Assembly: GCA_933228895.1 (NCBI GenBank)
Contig: OW121847.1
Coordinates: 85,539,656 to 85,603,655 of the forward strand
Length of the DNA stretch: 64,000 bases
Source: Platycnemis pennipes
Taxonomy: Eukaryota; Arthropoda; Insecta; Odonata; Platycnemididae
Reading direction: 5' to 3'
Shown: positions 46,165 to 64,000 of the stretch, one piece after another
Numbering within the stretch: the stretch's first letter is position 1
Layout of the letters: every line of letters starts with the position of its first letter
Program-made: the position numbers and the translations under genes
Notes under the pieces: generated by a model
The model's database searches: none
The model's input: the letters and a program-made list of their open reading frames with translations, nothing else
Told to the model about the DNA's origin: nothing

Positions 46165-48555
46165 TTATGCTTACTGTTCACAAAAAAGACCACCATGATG
46201 ATAGTCATCCATGATGATTTCAATAGTCCAAAGGGCATAATCGCATCAAACTTGAAGTTCCATTCTTTTACATTTAATATACAGATCTACAATTGTGGTT
46301 TGATTGAACCCTTGCAATGACAATCCTCATTGCAATCAAATTCAATGGAGTACCCTCAACCTGGTCACAGTTACAAGGTGGTTACCATGTTTTTCCAAAT
46401 AAGACTATTAATTAAAAAGTAAAAATTGAATCATCAAACCTCTGAATAACCAGGATAGCATATGATTACTTGGCCAGGGGCTATGATTTTCAGAACCATG
46501 GACTGGAGGAGGTGCATATTCTCATACTTCATATTAGTGAAATGGGATTTTAAGAAGTAATTTTTTTTGCCAACATCCTCAGGACTTTTTCTGTCAGGCA
46601 GATTCCACAAGCTGCTCCCTGGAGAAGATAAAGCTAGGTGAAATTATTCATCACAAATCTCAGAAAATTAGGATTAACTGATTTATCATCATTTTAGCAT
46701 TATAGTGACACTTTAGTTGAGTGCAGAGCTCAAATATCGGTAGAATTAGGCATTAAAGCAATAAATGGTGGGGTTAAGTAAACATTTAAGTAGAGTAGAA
46801 ACCTTATTCCTACATGAGAAAAAGGGTGTATTTATATGCATAAAAGCCTATGGGTATTTGCAATTGATAAATGTTGTCTCCTTTCAGGTCAAAATGAAAA
46901 ACAGAATAAACATTAAAAATATGCAAAAGAAATATAAAACATTAAAAAAACATGATTGCTAACTATAGGTATGTAGTAAGAATTATTTTTATATTGATAA
47001 CAGAAGCAGAGTGAAATGATCAATTAAAACAGGTGCATGACCAAAAGGTTAATTACAACTTCACCAGAGTAGTTCGAATCAAACTGCTCACGCAAGATAT
47101 AACAAATATTCAACTTCTCAGCATCATATGAAATAAATTTATTCTCAAATTTATGGATTGCAAATTAGCTGCAAAATATTTTAACAGGGAGGAACATATC
47201 TTTTCTCGACGTTATTAAATTTAACCAATTAACAATAGCTTTCCAGTATTCCTCAGGCATTAATTTAATGGTCAACCTTTTCTACTGATCACTGTAATAG
47301 AAACCAACCAATTCGCTTGATTCACCAATGGAAGAATCAGGCAAAAATGTACTACAATGTGCCGTGCTAACATTAACACATTACTACTTCAAAAGTAGTT
47401 CCTGTACCTGCAATCTAGGCAAATAGTTTCCAAGTAGCAATGTGTTAACATTAGCACAGCATCATGATGGAGGTGGTGAATAAACTAACAACAGATATCA
47501 CAGAGAGAAATCATACAAATGACTTGAGTTTATAACCATGTATGTGGTTTTGAAGGTACCTTTTCAATACACACAAGATTCACTAGTGCCAAATAAAATG
47601 AGGAAGTCAAAGTCATGACACTTGACGTCAACTGCTTTGCTGGAGAGCAATGCCAGACCACATATGGTAGGGGTTGCAGGACAGTCATCAGGAGTTCTCC
47701 AAGGGTGAATTCAGCATGGAAGAAGGGGACCTTGTTATTGTTAGGATTCCACTACTTGGGGTGCTTATGCATCTACACTCCCAGCAATAGCATTTTATAA
47801 TAGTTTTGTTATTTTTTTTCAATGGTATTTTCAATGTGACTTACTTTTTTTATGTAAGACTTTAGTTAATGAACAAATTGATAGGTAACATCAAGAGTGA
47901 TATTTGCATGCCTATATTTGACAAATTCACGTCTAAAATATATTTGTTGTGCATTCCATTGTCACAAGAGACATATATTGAATTGTAAGGCTAAATGAAT
48001 GAAAGATCTCGGAGAGTGAATTGGAAATTTTATTTCATTGACATTGGAAACAAATTAGTTTTCATTCAGCAAAGAGTGTAAATTGTTTCCATATAAATTG
48101 CTAATTCAAGGTTAATTTGATATATGTATACCTAATGATAAGCCTAATTATTATTGAAATCAACGCATGATAATATTCATTTAGCCAAGGCAGCTGGGCA
48201 AAATAACGAAACAAGGAACGCTTTAAAGGTAAGAAGTGTAAGAGATTAGATAGGTTGAAGGAAAGAAAATGAATAGGAGTGGAAAGAACACAGCCGAAAC
48301 ACATTAATTTACTAATTTTGATTCAATATTTTTTTTTGATATTACAGGAGTTACCTGCTGATATGCATAATAGCAGAATTCCTACAGAGAAAAAATCATT
48401 CACTTGACCAGGATTTGGTCAATTTCCCCCGAATATGCACCAAGGTCAATAGCCAGTTAAGATTAAGATGCATTTGGCTACAGTGGCTTCTTAACATTAC
48501 ATATTTGGTAGCTGGTGTAACATCATGCTCCTTATGTCTCTAGAAATGCACAGGG
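46165..48555. other. No gene seen
   Basis: AT-rich with no motif-bearing frame; the longest is about 67 codons. Confidence 0.5.
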
Positions 48556-48559
48556 AAGA

Positions 48560-48690
48560 AGGATACCTTGAAAGATTAACTGGCTACAGCACCTGGGGCA
48601 CATTTTTTGGGATTCAGGTTCAAATTCTGGTCAAGGAGAATGATTTTTTTCTCTGTGGAAATTCTGCTAAGTTTATTACCCCCAATTTTT
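48560..48690 (+). repeat. tRNA-derived SINE, degenerate
   Basis: B box ggttcaaattc at about 48618-48628, preceded at suitable distance by an A-box-like taactggctacagcacc and followed by gaatgatttttttctctgtgg, a body type seen behind SINE heads. Low identity to the other SINEs in the window. Confidence 0.45.
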
Positions 48691-48699
48691 CCAAAACAG

Positions 48700-51525
48700 G
48701 ACTTTTGAGTTCAATTTAGCTACACAGATTAGAATCAATTGGTATGATAAAATCTTTCAAGAGCTATGCATACCATCAATGGTGAGATTGGAATGCATAT
48801 AAGTTATCCCATCAGCCTAATTTCCAACCCCCAGCTGCCAATTAGAATAATTCCACTGGTTATTTCTTTATGCAAGGCATATATAAGGGAATCAGTTCCA
48901 TGTTTCTCCCATAAGTATACAAATTTTCAGGCATGTTATTATTTTGAGCTCAATAACCTGAGATACTGCTGGCAGTTTATCTTTTCTCTTTGTCTTTCAT
49001 CTCACCCTGAAGGACTGCATTCACTAAATGGTGCTGGTGCTAATGGCACAAATGCACTACTTCCAAAGCCTTGCATCATCCACAATTAGTCTCTTCCACA
49101 TGGTGCAAGAAAAAAGTATCAAGGGACAACAAAGAATTAAATCCAGAGACAGTAAAAATGTTGAGGAAATATAGTGTTTATTTTCTTTGAAACAGCATAG
49201 GGAATGAATCAGTTTCCAAAGATCCAAAAAATGATATCATATTTGAAAATATTTGATTCCATCATATCTTAATCTTTAGAATATTTCTCCATTTCATCTA
49301 TAGCTCATTGCTACTAGAGGACACTTGACAATGACACTGTAAATCTTGAACGTTTTATAGCATGATGTGACTGCAAAAATAATTGCCATGCAGTTGTACA
49401 AAAATTTTTATCCAAATAAATAATTTCTCAAAGTTACCAAATACGTTGATAAATCAGTGATATTCCCTGATTCAAAATCTTCTAAATTAAAATCCATTAG
49501 CAAATTAATTGTTTTTATTTTGCAAGTCAGTCATAGTTGTTTATTCCACAAGTTGAAAGCATCAAAATCAATTCATACAAGCAGCTTCTGTTATTAAAAT
49601 TGAACAGGAGCCTTAATTTTTGAATTCAAGTCATTACCTTTGCCTTGAAAATGAATCATAACTGCCCATCACACAACATCAAATAATTTGAATCAAGTTA
49701 TTGTGATTCTCAAATAAATATGTATGATGAAAAGTGAGGTAGACCTTTTTGTTCAAGTGCCAAGGCTTAATCAAGGCTTTATCATTATCTTATTAGTTTC
49801 AGAGGTTTGATTATGAAGTTCTTTGATGGTTAGATAAATGATATGTTACTTCATTCCCAATATTTTCATTTCAATTATGTTTATTTATATTTAATTGGCA
49901 AGCAAAATATAACTACCTTGCATACAGCAATCTAAAACTGGCTCCAAAGATGAGATTTCTGAACATTAAAAGATTTCAGATAGAGTGAACCTGAAATAGC
50001 TCATGTATTGGAGGTTAGGTAAGGTTAAGTCTTTCATGCATTTAGTCCACTCTAAGTAATATAAAAATATTTTTGAAAGAAAATAATATCTCTTGAAGAT
50101 AGCAAAATCAGATTAATGCTAGTAGCCTTGGGATTCCATGAGTTAGGGGCAAGCTCTCCCAAGGAAGCATGCTATGATTACCTGCAATGCATTGGATGAC
50201 AAGAGGAAATAAAAATCAGGATAATTTTCACTCTATAACACCATGATAGTCATCAATATTTTCAAGGAATAGAATGGCATGCATCAAAACTGAGACGTAA
50301 ATAATCTTATTTGGAAAATTCAACTGGTTCAATTTTGCATACACGTAACTGTATCACAGAAGCCACAAAACATTATTCAGGTTCATTACAAAGCAATCAT
50401 CTTGGATTATAAAGGATGTGACGGTGTATTACAGTTCATCAGATGTAATCACTTTTAAACACAAGAGTAAAATTTGAACTTAAAAATGGACAAGTAAAAG
50501 TTCAACCCAAAGGTTGGTGTGGTTGAGGAGAGAAGAGATCACTGCATACTAACAGTTTAGTCACTGTCACATTGTCATACAATGCCTGGACATGTCTAAA
50601 GACCTCTCTTGGTATTCAAACATGGTATTTCTGATCAGCAGCCCAAAAACTCGCACAATTGGACTTACTATGTCTTAAGAGGTGCCTTTTTAAGAAAAAT
50701 AACAGACATTAAGCATATACATTTCTCTCGACTTTAAAAGATCACTGACATAATGGTCAATATATTTTTGTCATACTAAAAATAACCAAAAAAATATGTT
50801 TTGAATAATAACTCATGCATCAAATTTTCCTATTCAGAAAAATGCACAGCAACAGATATGATAATATAAGAGCTAAATATGCATCAGACAATTTTAAACC
50901 AGTCATCATTACCGGTCTTGAGAAAGCATTGCCTAGTAGAAGTCAGAAAGAGGAAGGAAAAAACATATGCAAAACTTCCTTCTGCCAGGGATTCCGAGGT
51001 AATGTGTCTTTTTTTTTGTCACTGCATGCAGGCAAAACTACATTAACTACCTTTTTCCACTAGCATTCCTTGGTGGTTCAAATAAACAAAAACCTGCTGG
51101 TCGCTGCTCTAAATTGGCCTACATCCACTAAGATTCATTTAATATTTCACTGAAGAAATTATTTCACATGCATACACATTGTTAAAAATATTTTATTTCC
51201 TAAATGTTTTCAAATTCAGAAGTTATGTTAAAAAGTTATAAAATATTATATTTAATGTTCTTGCAACTTCATACTTTCTTTGTTCATGCTAATTTTGGAC
51301 CAAGGACAACACCATCCAAACAAATCCGATAATTATCGAATGCCCAAGAACAACCCCACTTGAAATAAGAAATGAGGACACTTATTTAAATTGCTTCCTC
51401 TTGGATAGAGTTCTGTAAGAAGGCATTTCAAAGGATCAATTTATTCTATCCTAATTCTTTTTAACCCAAGAAGAAAAGGCCTTATGCAATTTATAACCTC
51501 ACAAATATGATAATAAAGCCTTACT
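48700..51525. other. No gene seen
   Basis: AT-rich; no conserved exon, tRNA or repeat unit recognised. It lies downstream of the xylulokinase stop. Confidence 0.5.
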
Positions 51526-51529
51526 TTAA

Positions 51530-51775
51530 CCCATTCGCCTCTTAATTTTCCATGGATTTTCTGCCCTTTAAACTCTATTTAATTTTCTGAAAAATTTCAC
51601 GGAATTTTTTAAAAATTTTTTTGGAAATTAAAATTATTTACTAATTAAATATTTCACAATATAGCATTAGAACATTGAATTCCATCACGTGACCGGCGAA
51701 TCACTGGCTCTTTACCTTTAGGTAAAATAAGGTAGACCGGTGAATCGCCGGCGCTTTACCCCAATGGGTTAACAA
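51530..51775. mobile_element. Possible MITE with 10-bp terminal inverted repeats
   Basis: Begins ttaacccattcgcc and ends ccccaatgggttaa, so 10 terminal bp are perfectly inverted. The right half holds two 26-bp direct repeats (51690-51715 and 51736-51761, gaccgg.gaatc..) differing at about four positions. Confidence 0.45.
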
Positions 51776-51873
51776 CAGAAATAAACTGATTTTTGTGTGT
51801 AAGTACTGTATGAATTATGTTTTCATTGAATTTTAGGAGCCAATCACGTATTGCCTGGTGAAAGGTACATTAT

Positions 51874-51879
51874 TTTATT
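51874..51879 (-). terminator. Candidate poly(A) signal of the xylulokinase gene
   Basis: AATAAA on the minus strand, about 490 bases past the stop codon at 52367. It is the first canonical hexamer I noticed downstream. Such a site occurs often by chance in AT-rich DNA. Confidence 0.3.
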
Positions 51880-52366
51880 CGTAAAATCTTCTCCATCAGG
51901 GTAAATTATTGACATTTGCCAAACCTGTGTAAGCTAAATGGTGAAGAGCCTGAGAAGACTTCAGAAATATTATTTGCCAGGGATGAGTTAAATCATACAC
52001 TATTGTAGATAAACTCATACAAATAGGAATATGGGATCATGCATAGCAAGTCATGATTAGTTATTGGCTTTAATGAAAAGCTTGATGGACTAACTTACTA
52101 TTATAGAAAGTCGATAAATATAAAAAGAAGCTTTCAAGTCCAGTAGATGGATAAGGAAAATTGATTAAAATCGTGGGGATAAACAGGTATGAAGCGTAAA
52201 AGTGCATAAAATTCAGAATAAAAGCTTTGCTAAAAAAATATATATATATATTTCCAAGTGTAAAATTAACACAGCGTCCCACAGAGAGTTAAAAGTTTAT
52301 AAATATTATAAAATTAATAAATTACTACAACCAATTTAGCACCATAAGTTAATTCATGAGTGATCA

Positions 52367-59942
<7,576 letters not shown>

Positions 59943-59944
59943 CT

Positions 59945-60875
59945 GGCAAAAAAAAACAAATATGCAAGTTTATCATTTGAACAGAAATGATTCACTCATT
60001 CAAATACATTTACCACATGCAACAAACCATTAGCACGGAGTCATGGATGCAAAAAGCTGCCTAGTAAAAGGCCTTTTTTGGGCACAACTTCATGGAATTA
60101 AGACAAAGTGCCAATGAAAATTAAACATCATATTCCAAGCAGATCCAGATTTTGGCAATGTGGAGGCATTGATTTAGTAATTTCACAGTCATCGCAGCTT
60201 CAGAATAAGACCTAATTGGTAACCAAATCTTTTCTTGTGTATTTCCAAGTCTATTTTGCATGGTTTGAAGGGAAAGTTGCCATATTATTATTGTCTTTCA
60301 GATGAAAAATTGATGGCTTCACTGTCAGCATAAACAATGGGCCCAGTTTTTCAAAGTAAAACTTTGGTCAAGCTTCATTTGGAATTGAAAAGACCAGGAG
60401 GGATATAGATAAAAAAAAGAGAGTGTTACAATGCTTTTCACTTCCCTTTCGTTTAGCTCAGCATATTATTTTGGGGAGCTATGTGCACTATTTCCATAAA
60501 CAAGGTAGGGGGACTCATTCAGACCTCAGCACTCATCACGAAAGATTGAGGTGTCAAAAGGTATGAGTTGAAGGTGTGTATGGGAAAGCATATTATGGAG
60601 TAGAGTCTCAATAATTCTTTCATGAAGAGCAGCTCAGCATATTTACCTCATGTCATAACTGTCGCTTGAATGGAAGGAGAATTTAGGAAGACTTATTTTT
60701 TCTTACGAAATATTTAAGATGATTACCTTTTACTGCTTCGTGAATGCGTTGTTTCACAAGCTATGTTTCAAATCAAGGAATATTAGAGTTTTGGGTTTAT
60801 CAGGATAATTATTCACCTATCATCAATTATGGCATGTGCAGGAAAGGAAAGGCAGGAAGAGCTGAATTATGGGCA
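59945..60875. other. No gene seen
   Basis: AT-rich; presumed intron of the xylulokinase-like gene, since the next upstream exon was not found. No repeats recognised. Confidence 0.45.
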
Positions 60876-61171
60876 CGTTAATATGCTCCGCTCGGCATTT
60901 TTTTTGCCCAAAAGCACGCCCCGCCATGTTCCTTGCCTTGCCTCGAAGTGGGAGTCTCCATTGTCCCTTGTCCTTTTAGGGTCAGTGTCCACCCTTGCTG
61001 TCCCTTTTCCCGCTGGATGTCCCCACCAGCCATCCACTCCTCCACCACGTACCACCCACTCATCCCTTTTCCCACCCACGCACCCTTTTTTTTATTTTTT
61101 TTCCCGCCGACACTCCTTGACCCTTAGGGCCTCATTGGACAACTCCGCTCACGTGGTCCACCCTGAAGGGG

Positions 61172-61179
61172 TATAAAAA
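61172..61179 (+). promoter_or_regulatory. Candidate TATA box
   Basis: TATAAAAA in the context ggggtataaaaaggc, a strong core-promoter look with GC-rich flanks. It would start RNA at about 61200, just before the tandem repeat. Unproven. Confidence 0.4.
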
Positions 61180-61217
61180 GGCACTCCGGACACCGAAAAA
61201 TCAGAAGAGGAGAGGTG

Positions 61218-61359
61218 GCCAAGCAGTGAAAAAACCCTTGCTCCCTCCTGCTGGCCAAGCGGTGAAAAACCCTTGGTCTCCTGCCCTGCCAAGTGGCGAA
61301 AAACACCCTTGGTTTTTTCCCTGGCAACCAAGCGGTGAAGAACCCTTGGGTGTTTCCCT
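61218..61359 (+). repeat. Four-copy tandem repeat of about 36 bp
   Basis: Copies start near 61218, 61254, 61288 and 61324 with unit lengths of 36, 34, 36 and 36. The consensus is a gccaagcggtgaaaaacccttgg block followed by a pyrimidine-rich spacer. On the minus strand the units read like repeated PRVF or QGFF peptides, but the 34-bp unit breaks a common frame. Confidence 0.75.
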
Positions 61360-61736
61360 CCTTGGCTCCCGCAACCCTCCCCACCTCTCCGCTCGCCCGT
61401 GGCCAGCCGATGCCGAAACGGAGTGGGAAGTGGAGGCCAGAACGGCAGCAGTGCCACATAGAGCGCCGGGCCCAGGCGTGGGTGGCAGCACAGGCTGAGC
61501 CACCCAAACCCCTACTTAGCCCGCTGAAGACCCCAGAGAAGCCGGCTCCAAGTGCCAACCAAGGACTGGTCCAGCCAACGACACAAACCACGGAACCCAG
61601 AGAGGTTCGGACCACCCTGCCATGGCGCCTGCAGCTCCAGGACTCCTCCCTAACCCCGTACCAGAATCCCTGCTCCCATCCCCTGCGCCGACGCGACCCC
61701 CATGTCGTATGGGCACTGTTCGGTAGGGACCCGTAA
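61293..61736 (+). CDS. Uncertain 147-codon frame downstream of the TATA motif
   Basis: Starts MAKNTLGFFPGNQ inside the tandem repeat and is rich in Pro, Arg and Gln. No domain is recognised. The opposite strand is open over much of the same stretch, as expected of GC-rich DNA, so it may be a chance frame. It is listed only for its position after the TATA motif. Confidence 0.15.
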   Translation: MAKNTLGFFPGNQAVKNPWVFPSLAPATLPTSPLARGQPMPKRSGKWRPERQQCHIERRAQAWVAAQAEPPKPLLSPLKTPEKPAPSANQGLVQPTTQTTEPREVRTTLPWRLQLQDSSLTPYQNPCSHPLRRRDPHVVWALFGRDP

Positions 61737-61825
61737 CTCCCTTGGGTCTCTCACCTAGCCTCTCTCCCTGTTCCCCCTCCACCTTCTCCTCTATTTTTTT
61801 CCTTCCCTCTCCCGGGGGTCCACCT

Positions 61826-61967
61826 CCTCAGACCTTTTCCGACCGACTGTCCTTTCAGGCTTCATCCCACCTATATACCAGCCCGGTTGCCGACGAATCA
61901 GCGGCCGAGCTGGCATAGGGAGGTAGGACGGTCTGAGAAGGACGGTCAGCCGGATTGTCGGCTGAGG
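61826..61967. repeat. Imperfect inverted repeat at the 3' end of the RT ORF
   Basis: 61826-61854 (cctcagaccttttccgaccg...) pairs with 61938-61967 at roughly 75 percent, with about 83 bases between. The stop codon of the RT-RNase H ORF lies in the loop side. Confidence 0.45.
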
Positions 61968-62928
61968 GGATGTACCTCCAGGTCACTACGCGTGACTGTT
62001 CCTTTATTATTTTCAGAAATAGAACCTTTACATCAACACTGTTAAATACAATACCCTTTCCTTTCTGCAAGGAGTACATTGCGGACTGATTATCAAGAAA
62101 AACATTAATGTTACAGAAGGGCGGTGACACCGCCATTGCATGGTTTGCAGCCATCAAGGCTGCCATAGTCTCTGCTTCCACTATTGGTTTGTCTTGAGGA
62201 AATGGCCACATTTCGCAAATGTCTAATGAGGGTATAACCCAGGCCCCCTGAAAGGGTGTGGCATCACTATAAACATCGAGAATACAAGAATATACACTAA
62301 AAGACCTAGGCCGGTGCCACAGGCACTCATCCCATAATAACTGTAACCAGTATGTTCGTCGCACTGCACAATCCTTAATAAGGAAGTATGGGAGGCGTAA
62401 TATATACACACACCAGGCTACAAAGCCTGTCGCTTTTGGAATGTCCACTTGGCGCACTCTTTTTAGAACAGAAATGATGTAATGGATGCGTTGTAGGGAC
62501 GCCACTGTGAGTTCAAGTTGCTGTGACACAGTATCGATTAACACACCAAGATATTTTACCCGCTGGTTTAGGTTAAGTACACACTTAAATTTATTGATTA
62601 CAATACCTAAATCTATTTCCAGAAATTTTAAAACATCTAACACAAATAAACGCTGATCAATATTTAGTATTAACAACCAATCATCTAAATAAGGTATCAT
62701 ATTAATATGAAAACGCTCCCAAATGAGTCTTTTTACATCGCGGGCCCATGGGCAGTCTCGCCCAGCTATAGTAAATATTATCACAATTCTACCTAATGTC
62801 CCTCCCCCCCTCCCCCCCCCCCCCCCTTCCACCCCCCCCCCTGCTTTTGATTGCAATAAAGGCAGACTAAAACCTATTTTGGTCGACTCCTTATTTTCGT
62901 CACCCGCTCCCCCATGAAGACGCGGCAA
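61855..62928 (-). CDS. Reverse transcriptase (back half) and RNase H of a retroelement
   Basis: 357 codons. Residues about 78-135 hold the RT palm catalytic box (IPYLDDWLLI, 78-87) with the following INKFKCVLN and VKYLGVLID blocks. Residues about 216-330 form an RNase H with candidate catalytic residues D222 (YSDAT), E251/E253 (VEAE), D279 (LDNQ) and D328 (NPAD). The N-terminal RT fingers are missing: residues 1-50 are read from a poly-C tract and unrelated sequence, so this is a 5'-truncated copy and the Met is unlikely to be original. RT directly followed by RNase H without visible integrase suggests a DIRS-like element; the IPSADNPAD motif also recalls pararetrovirus-type RNase H. No tyrosine recombinase or protease seen. 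Function beyond RT-RNase H is not claimed. Confidence 0.75.
   Translation of the reverse strand: MPRLHGGAGDENKESTKIGFSLPLLQSKAGGGVEGGGGGRGGGTLGRIVIIFTIAGRDCPWARDVKRLIWERFHINMIPYLDDWLLILNIDQRLFVLDVLKFLEIDLGIVINKFKCVLNLNQRVKYLGVLIDTVSQQLELTVASLQRIHYIISVLKRVRQVDIPKATGFVAWCVYILRLPYFLIKDCAVRRTYWLQLLWDECLWHRPRSFSVYSCILDVYSDATPFQGAWVIPSLDICEMWPFPQDKPIVEAETMAALMAANHAMAVSPPFCNINVFLDNQSAMYSLQKGKGIVFNSVDVKVLFLKIIKEQSRVVTWRYIPSADNPADRPSQTVLPPYASSAADSSATGLVYRWDEA
62799..62842 (+). repeat. Poly-C tract
   Basis: A nearly pure run of C interrupted by a few T and A. It marks the break between the real RT sequence and unrelated upstream sequence, and is prone to length errors. Confidence 0.9.
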
Positions 62929-62999
62929 GCCGAAAGGGGTGACACAACCCCAACCGCACCGGAAGTGGAAACGACAAGGTTAAGAACATTTTGCTTAAC

Positions 63000-63930
63000 A
63001 GTGACTTAGGAAGAAAGTGTTTTGAGTTCTGATAGTGACAGTGAGAATGACATAAACATTTGCTCTGAATGAATTTGGAGGATTTTGGTGATATTGCGTA
63101 GCAATAGAACATATTAGACCAAAAAGAAGAAACAAAATTGGGATTTACCACAATTTATAAAAACAAATTTCTAACAACCTAGGTTTCAAATACACTGTAT
63201 CATCTTCAGGTCTTCGAAACCTAGGTAATAATGAATGTTTTTTTAAATGTAGTAAATTGCAATATTGTTTCTTCATTTTTGTCAAGTTTTCTCTGAAGTT
63301 GACGCATTCGTGTATGAAGATTTGGGATGAAGGTTCATTTTGCTTGGAAGGATGTTTCCAATTATAAAGGAAAAAAAAGAGACTTTCATTGGTAATTCTG
63401 GCTGTCAAGACACAGCAAGCAATGTGCAAAATATTAAAGATAACTTTCAAATTTTCTTTGATAAGGATTGATTAAGGAAGATTATGGAGGAAACTAAATG
63501 CTATGCGAGCAAATTAATACTACCAGCAGTAGAACATTTCCACTGAAACCTAGAATAGCATCATGGAAGCCAACAGCATTTCTAGATACGTAAATAGAAA
63601 TTATTCATACTAATGTGTGTTGTACAAGAACAGACCCTTAGGTCACACTTTTCACCAAAAAAAATAAAAAGTACAACAGAGTTTGGAGATTTAACAACAA
63701 GTGAAAGTTTTGAATCCATTTTCAAATTCCATAATTTCACTAACAAGAAAGAGAAGAATAGTTTTCAGGGACCCCCAAAGTTTTACAAAATGTATTCCAT
63801 GATTGAAATTTCAGGAATTTATTTTGCCATTCAACAATATTTATACTGATGAATAACTAATTCTTTTGGGAGAACGTTTGTTTCAAATAATATCTTCCTC
63901 TCAAACCATCCACATTCAGGAACAAATCGT
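63000..63930 (+). pseudogene. Decayed piggyBac-like transposase
   Basis: DNA transposase of the piggyBac family, which cuts and pastes at TTAA (family knowledge). The plus strand shows an acidic N-terminal stretch SDSDSENDINICSE near 63030, then KPRIASWKPTAF near 63548, then a 78-codon frame at 63613-63849 with FGDLTTSESFESIFKFHNF and PPKFYKMYSMIEI. That follows the usual order of piggyBac blocks (WKPTT, then S..RF..I...LHF, then L.K..P..). The DDD catalytic residues are not readable. About 63130-63460 looks foreign and may be an insertion. Frames are broken; not functional. Confidence 0.5.
63145..63450 (-). other. Possible Penelope-like element end inside the piggyBac copy
   Basis: A minus-strand frame of 101 codons with WKHPSKQNEPSSQIFIHE and FRRPEDDTVYLKP. 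Its DNA includes a cctgaagatgatacagtg block followed by tttgaaacc, the type of motif found at Penelope-like ends (compare 16599-16640). Identification is weak. Confidence 0.25.
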
Positions 63931-64000
63931 ACAAGCTCTGCAATTCAACCAATGGGTTATTTTAAGTTTACCCTGGCAAGGATACAAAGTTTTCAACATC

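Larger units (their letters stand above)
60880..61860. other. GC-rich block, probably part of a mobile element
   Basis: A sharp composition change from AT-rich flanks. It contains a TATA motif, a tandem repeat, proline- and arginine-coding frames on both strands, and a pyrimidine tract (61740-61850). It adjoins the RT-RNase H ORF. Its limits and owner are unknown. Confidence 0.5.

Noticed and set aside
61124..61615. 163-codon minus-strand frame in the GC-rich block as a gag-like gene
   Set aside because: It reads through the tandem repeat and lies antisense to a TATA motif. No zinc knuckle or capsid motif.

Overview
The window is animal nuclear DNA, most likely from an arthropod and probably an insect. 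It is AT-rich, gene-poor, and full of decayed transposable elements and tRNA-derived SINEs. The one host gene I can support is split by spliceosomal introns. No bacterial gene, operon, rRNA or CRISPR array was seen. The species assignment is inference from the element content and the xylulokinase gene.

Layout. 1-2 kb: nothing recognised. 1,972-8,383: a complete, young Ty3/gypsy LTR retrotransposon on the minus strand, with near-identical LTRs, intact gag and pol, an in-phase -1 frameshift heptamer, a tRNA-iMet-type primer site, and an odd rearranged 5' LTR holding two perfect hairpins. 8.4-45.8 kb: a repeat graveyard. It holds a 1.7-1.8 kb element in two inverted copies (about 10.5-12.3 and 25.0-26.7 kb), decayed LINE reverse transcriptases (13.3-15.8, 16.8-17.9 and 37.3-37.7 kb), a foldback MITE (20.7 kb), several perfect hairpins, and at least eight tRNA-derived SINE pieces. 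Four of those pieces share one conserved central or 3' core. 45.8-46.2 kb: a LINE C-terminal fragment.

52.4-59.9 kb: four 3' exons of a minus-strand xylulokinase-like gene (XYLB type, FGGY carbohydrate kinase family). Splice phases agree and the stop codon is in the last exon; the 5' exons lie beyond the window. Its introns hold further LINE debris. 60.9-62.9 kb: a GC-rich block with a TATA motif and a roughly 36-bp tandem repeat. Beside it is a 357-codon minus-strand ORF for the back half of a reverse transcriptase plus RNase H, of a class I cannot settle (DIRS-like or pararetrovirus-like). 63.0-64.0 kb: a decayed piggyBac transposase piece.

How the parts work together: gag, the frameshift site, pol, the primer site and the LTR signals form one functional-looking retroelement. 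The xylulokinase exons form one transcript. The rest is accumulated mobile DNA.
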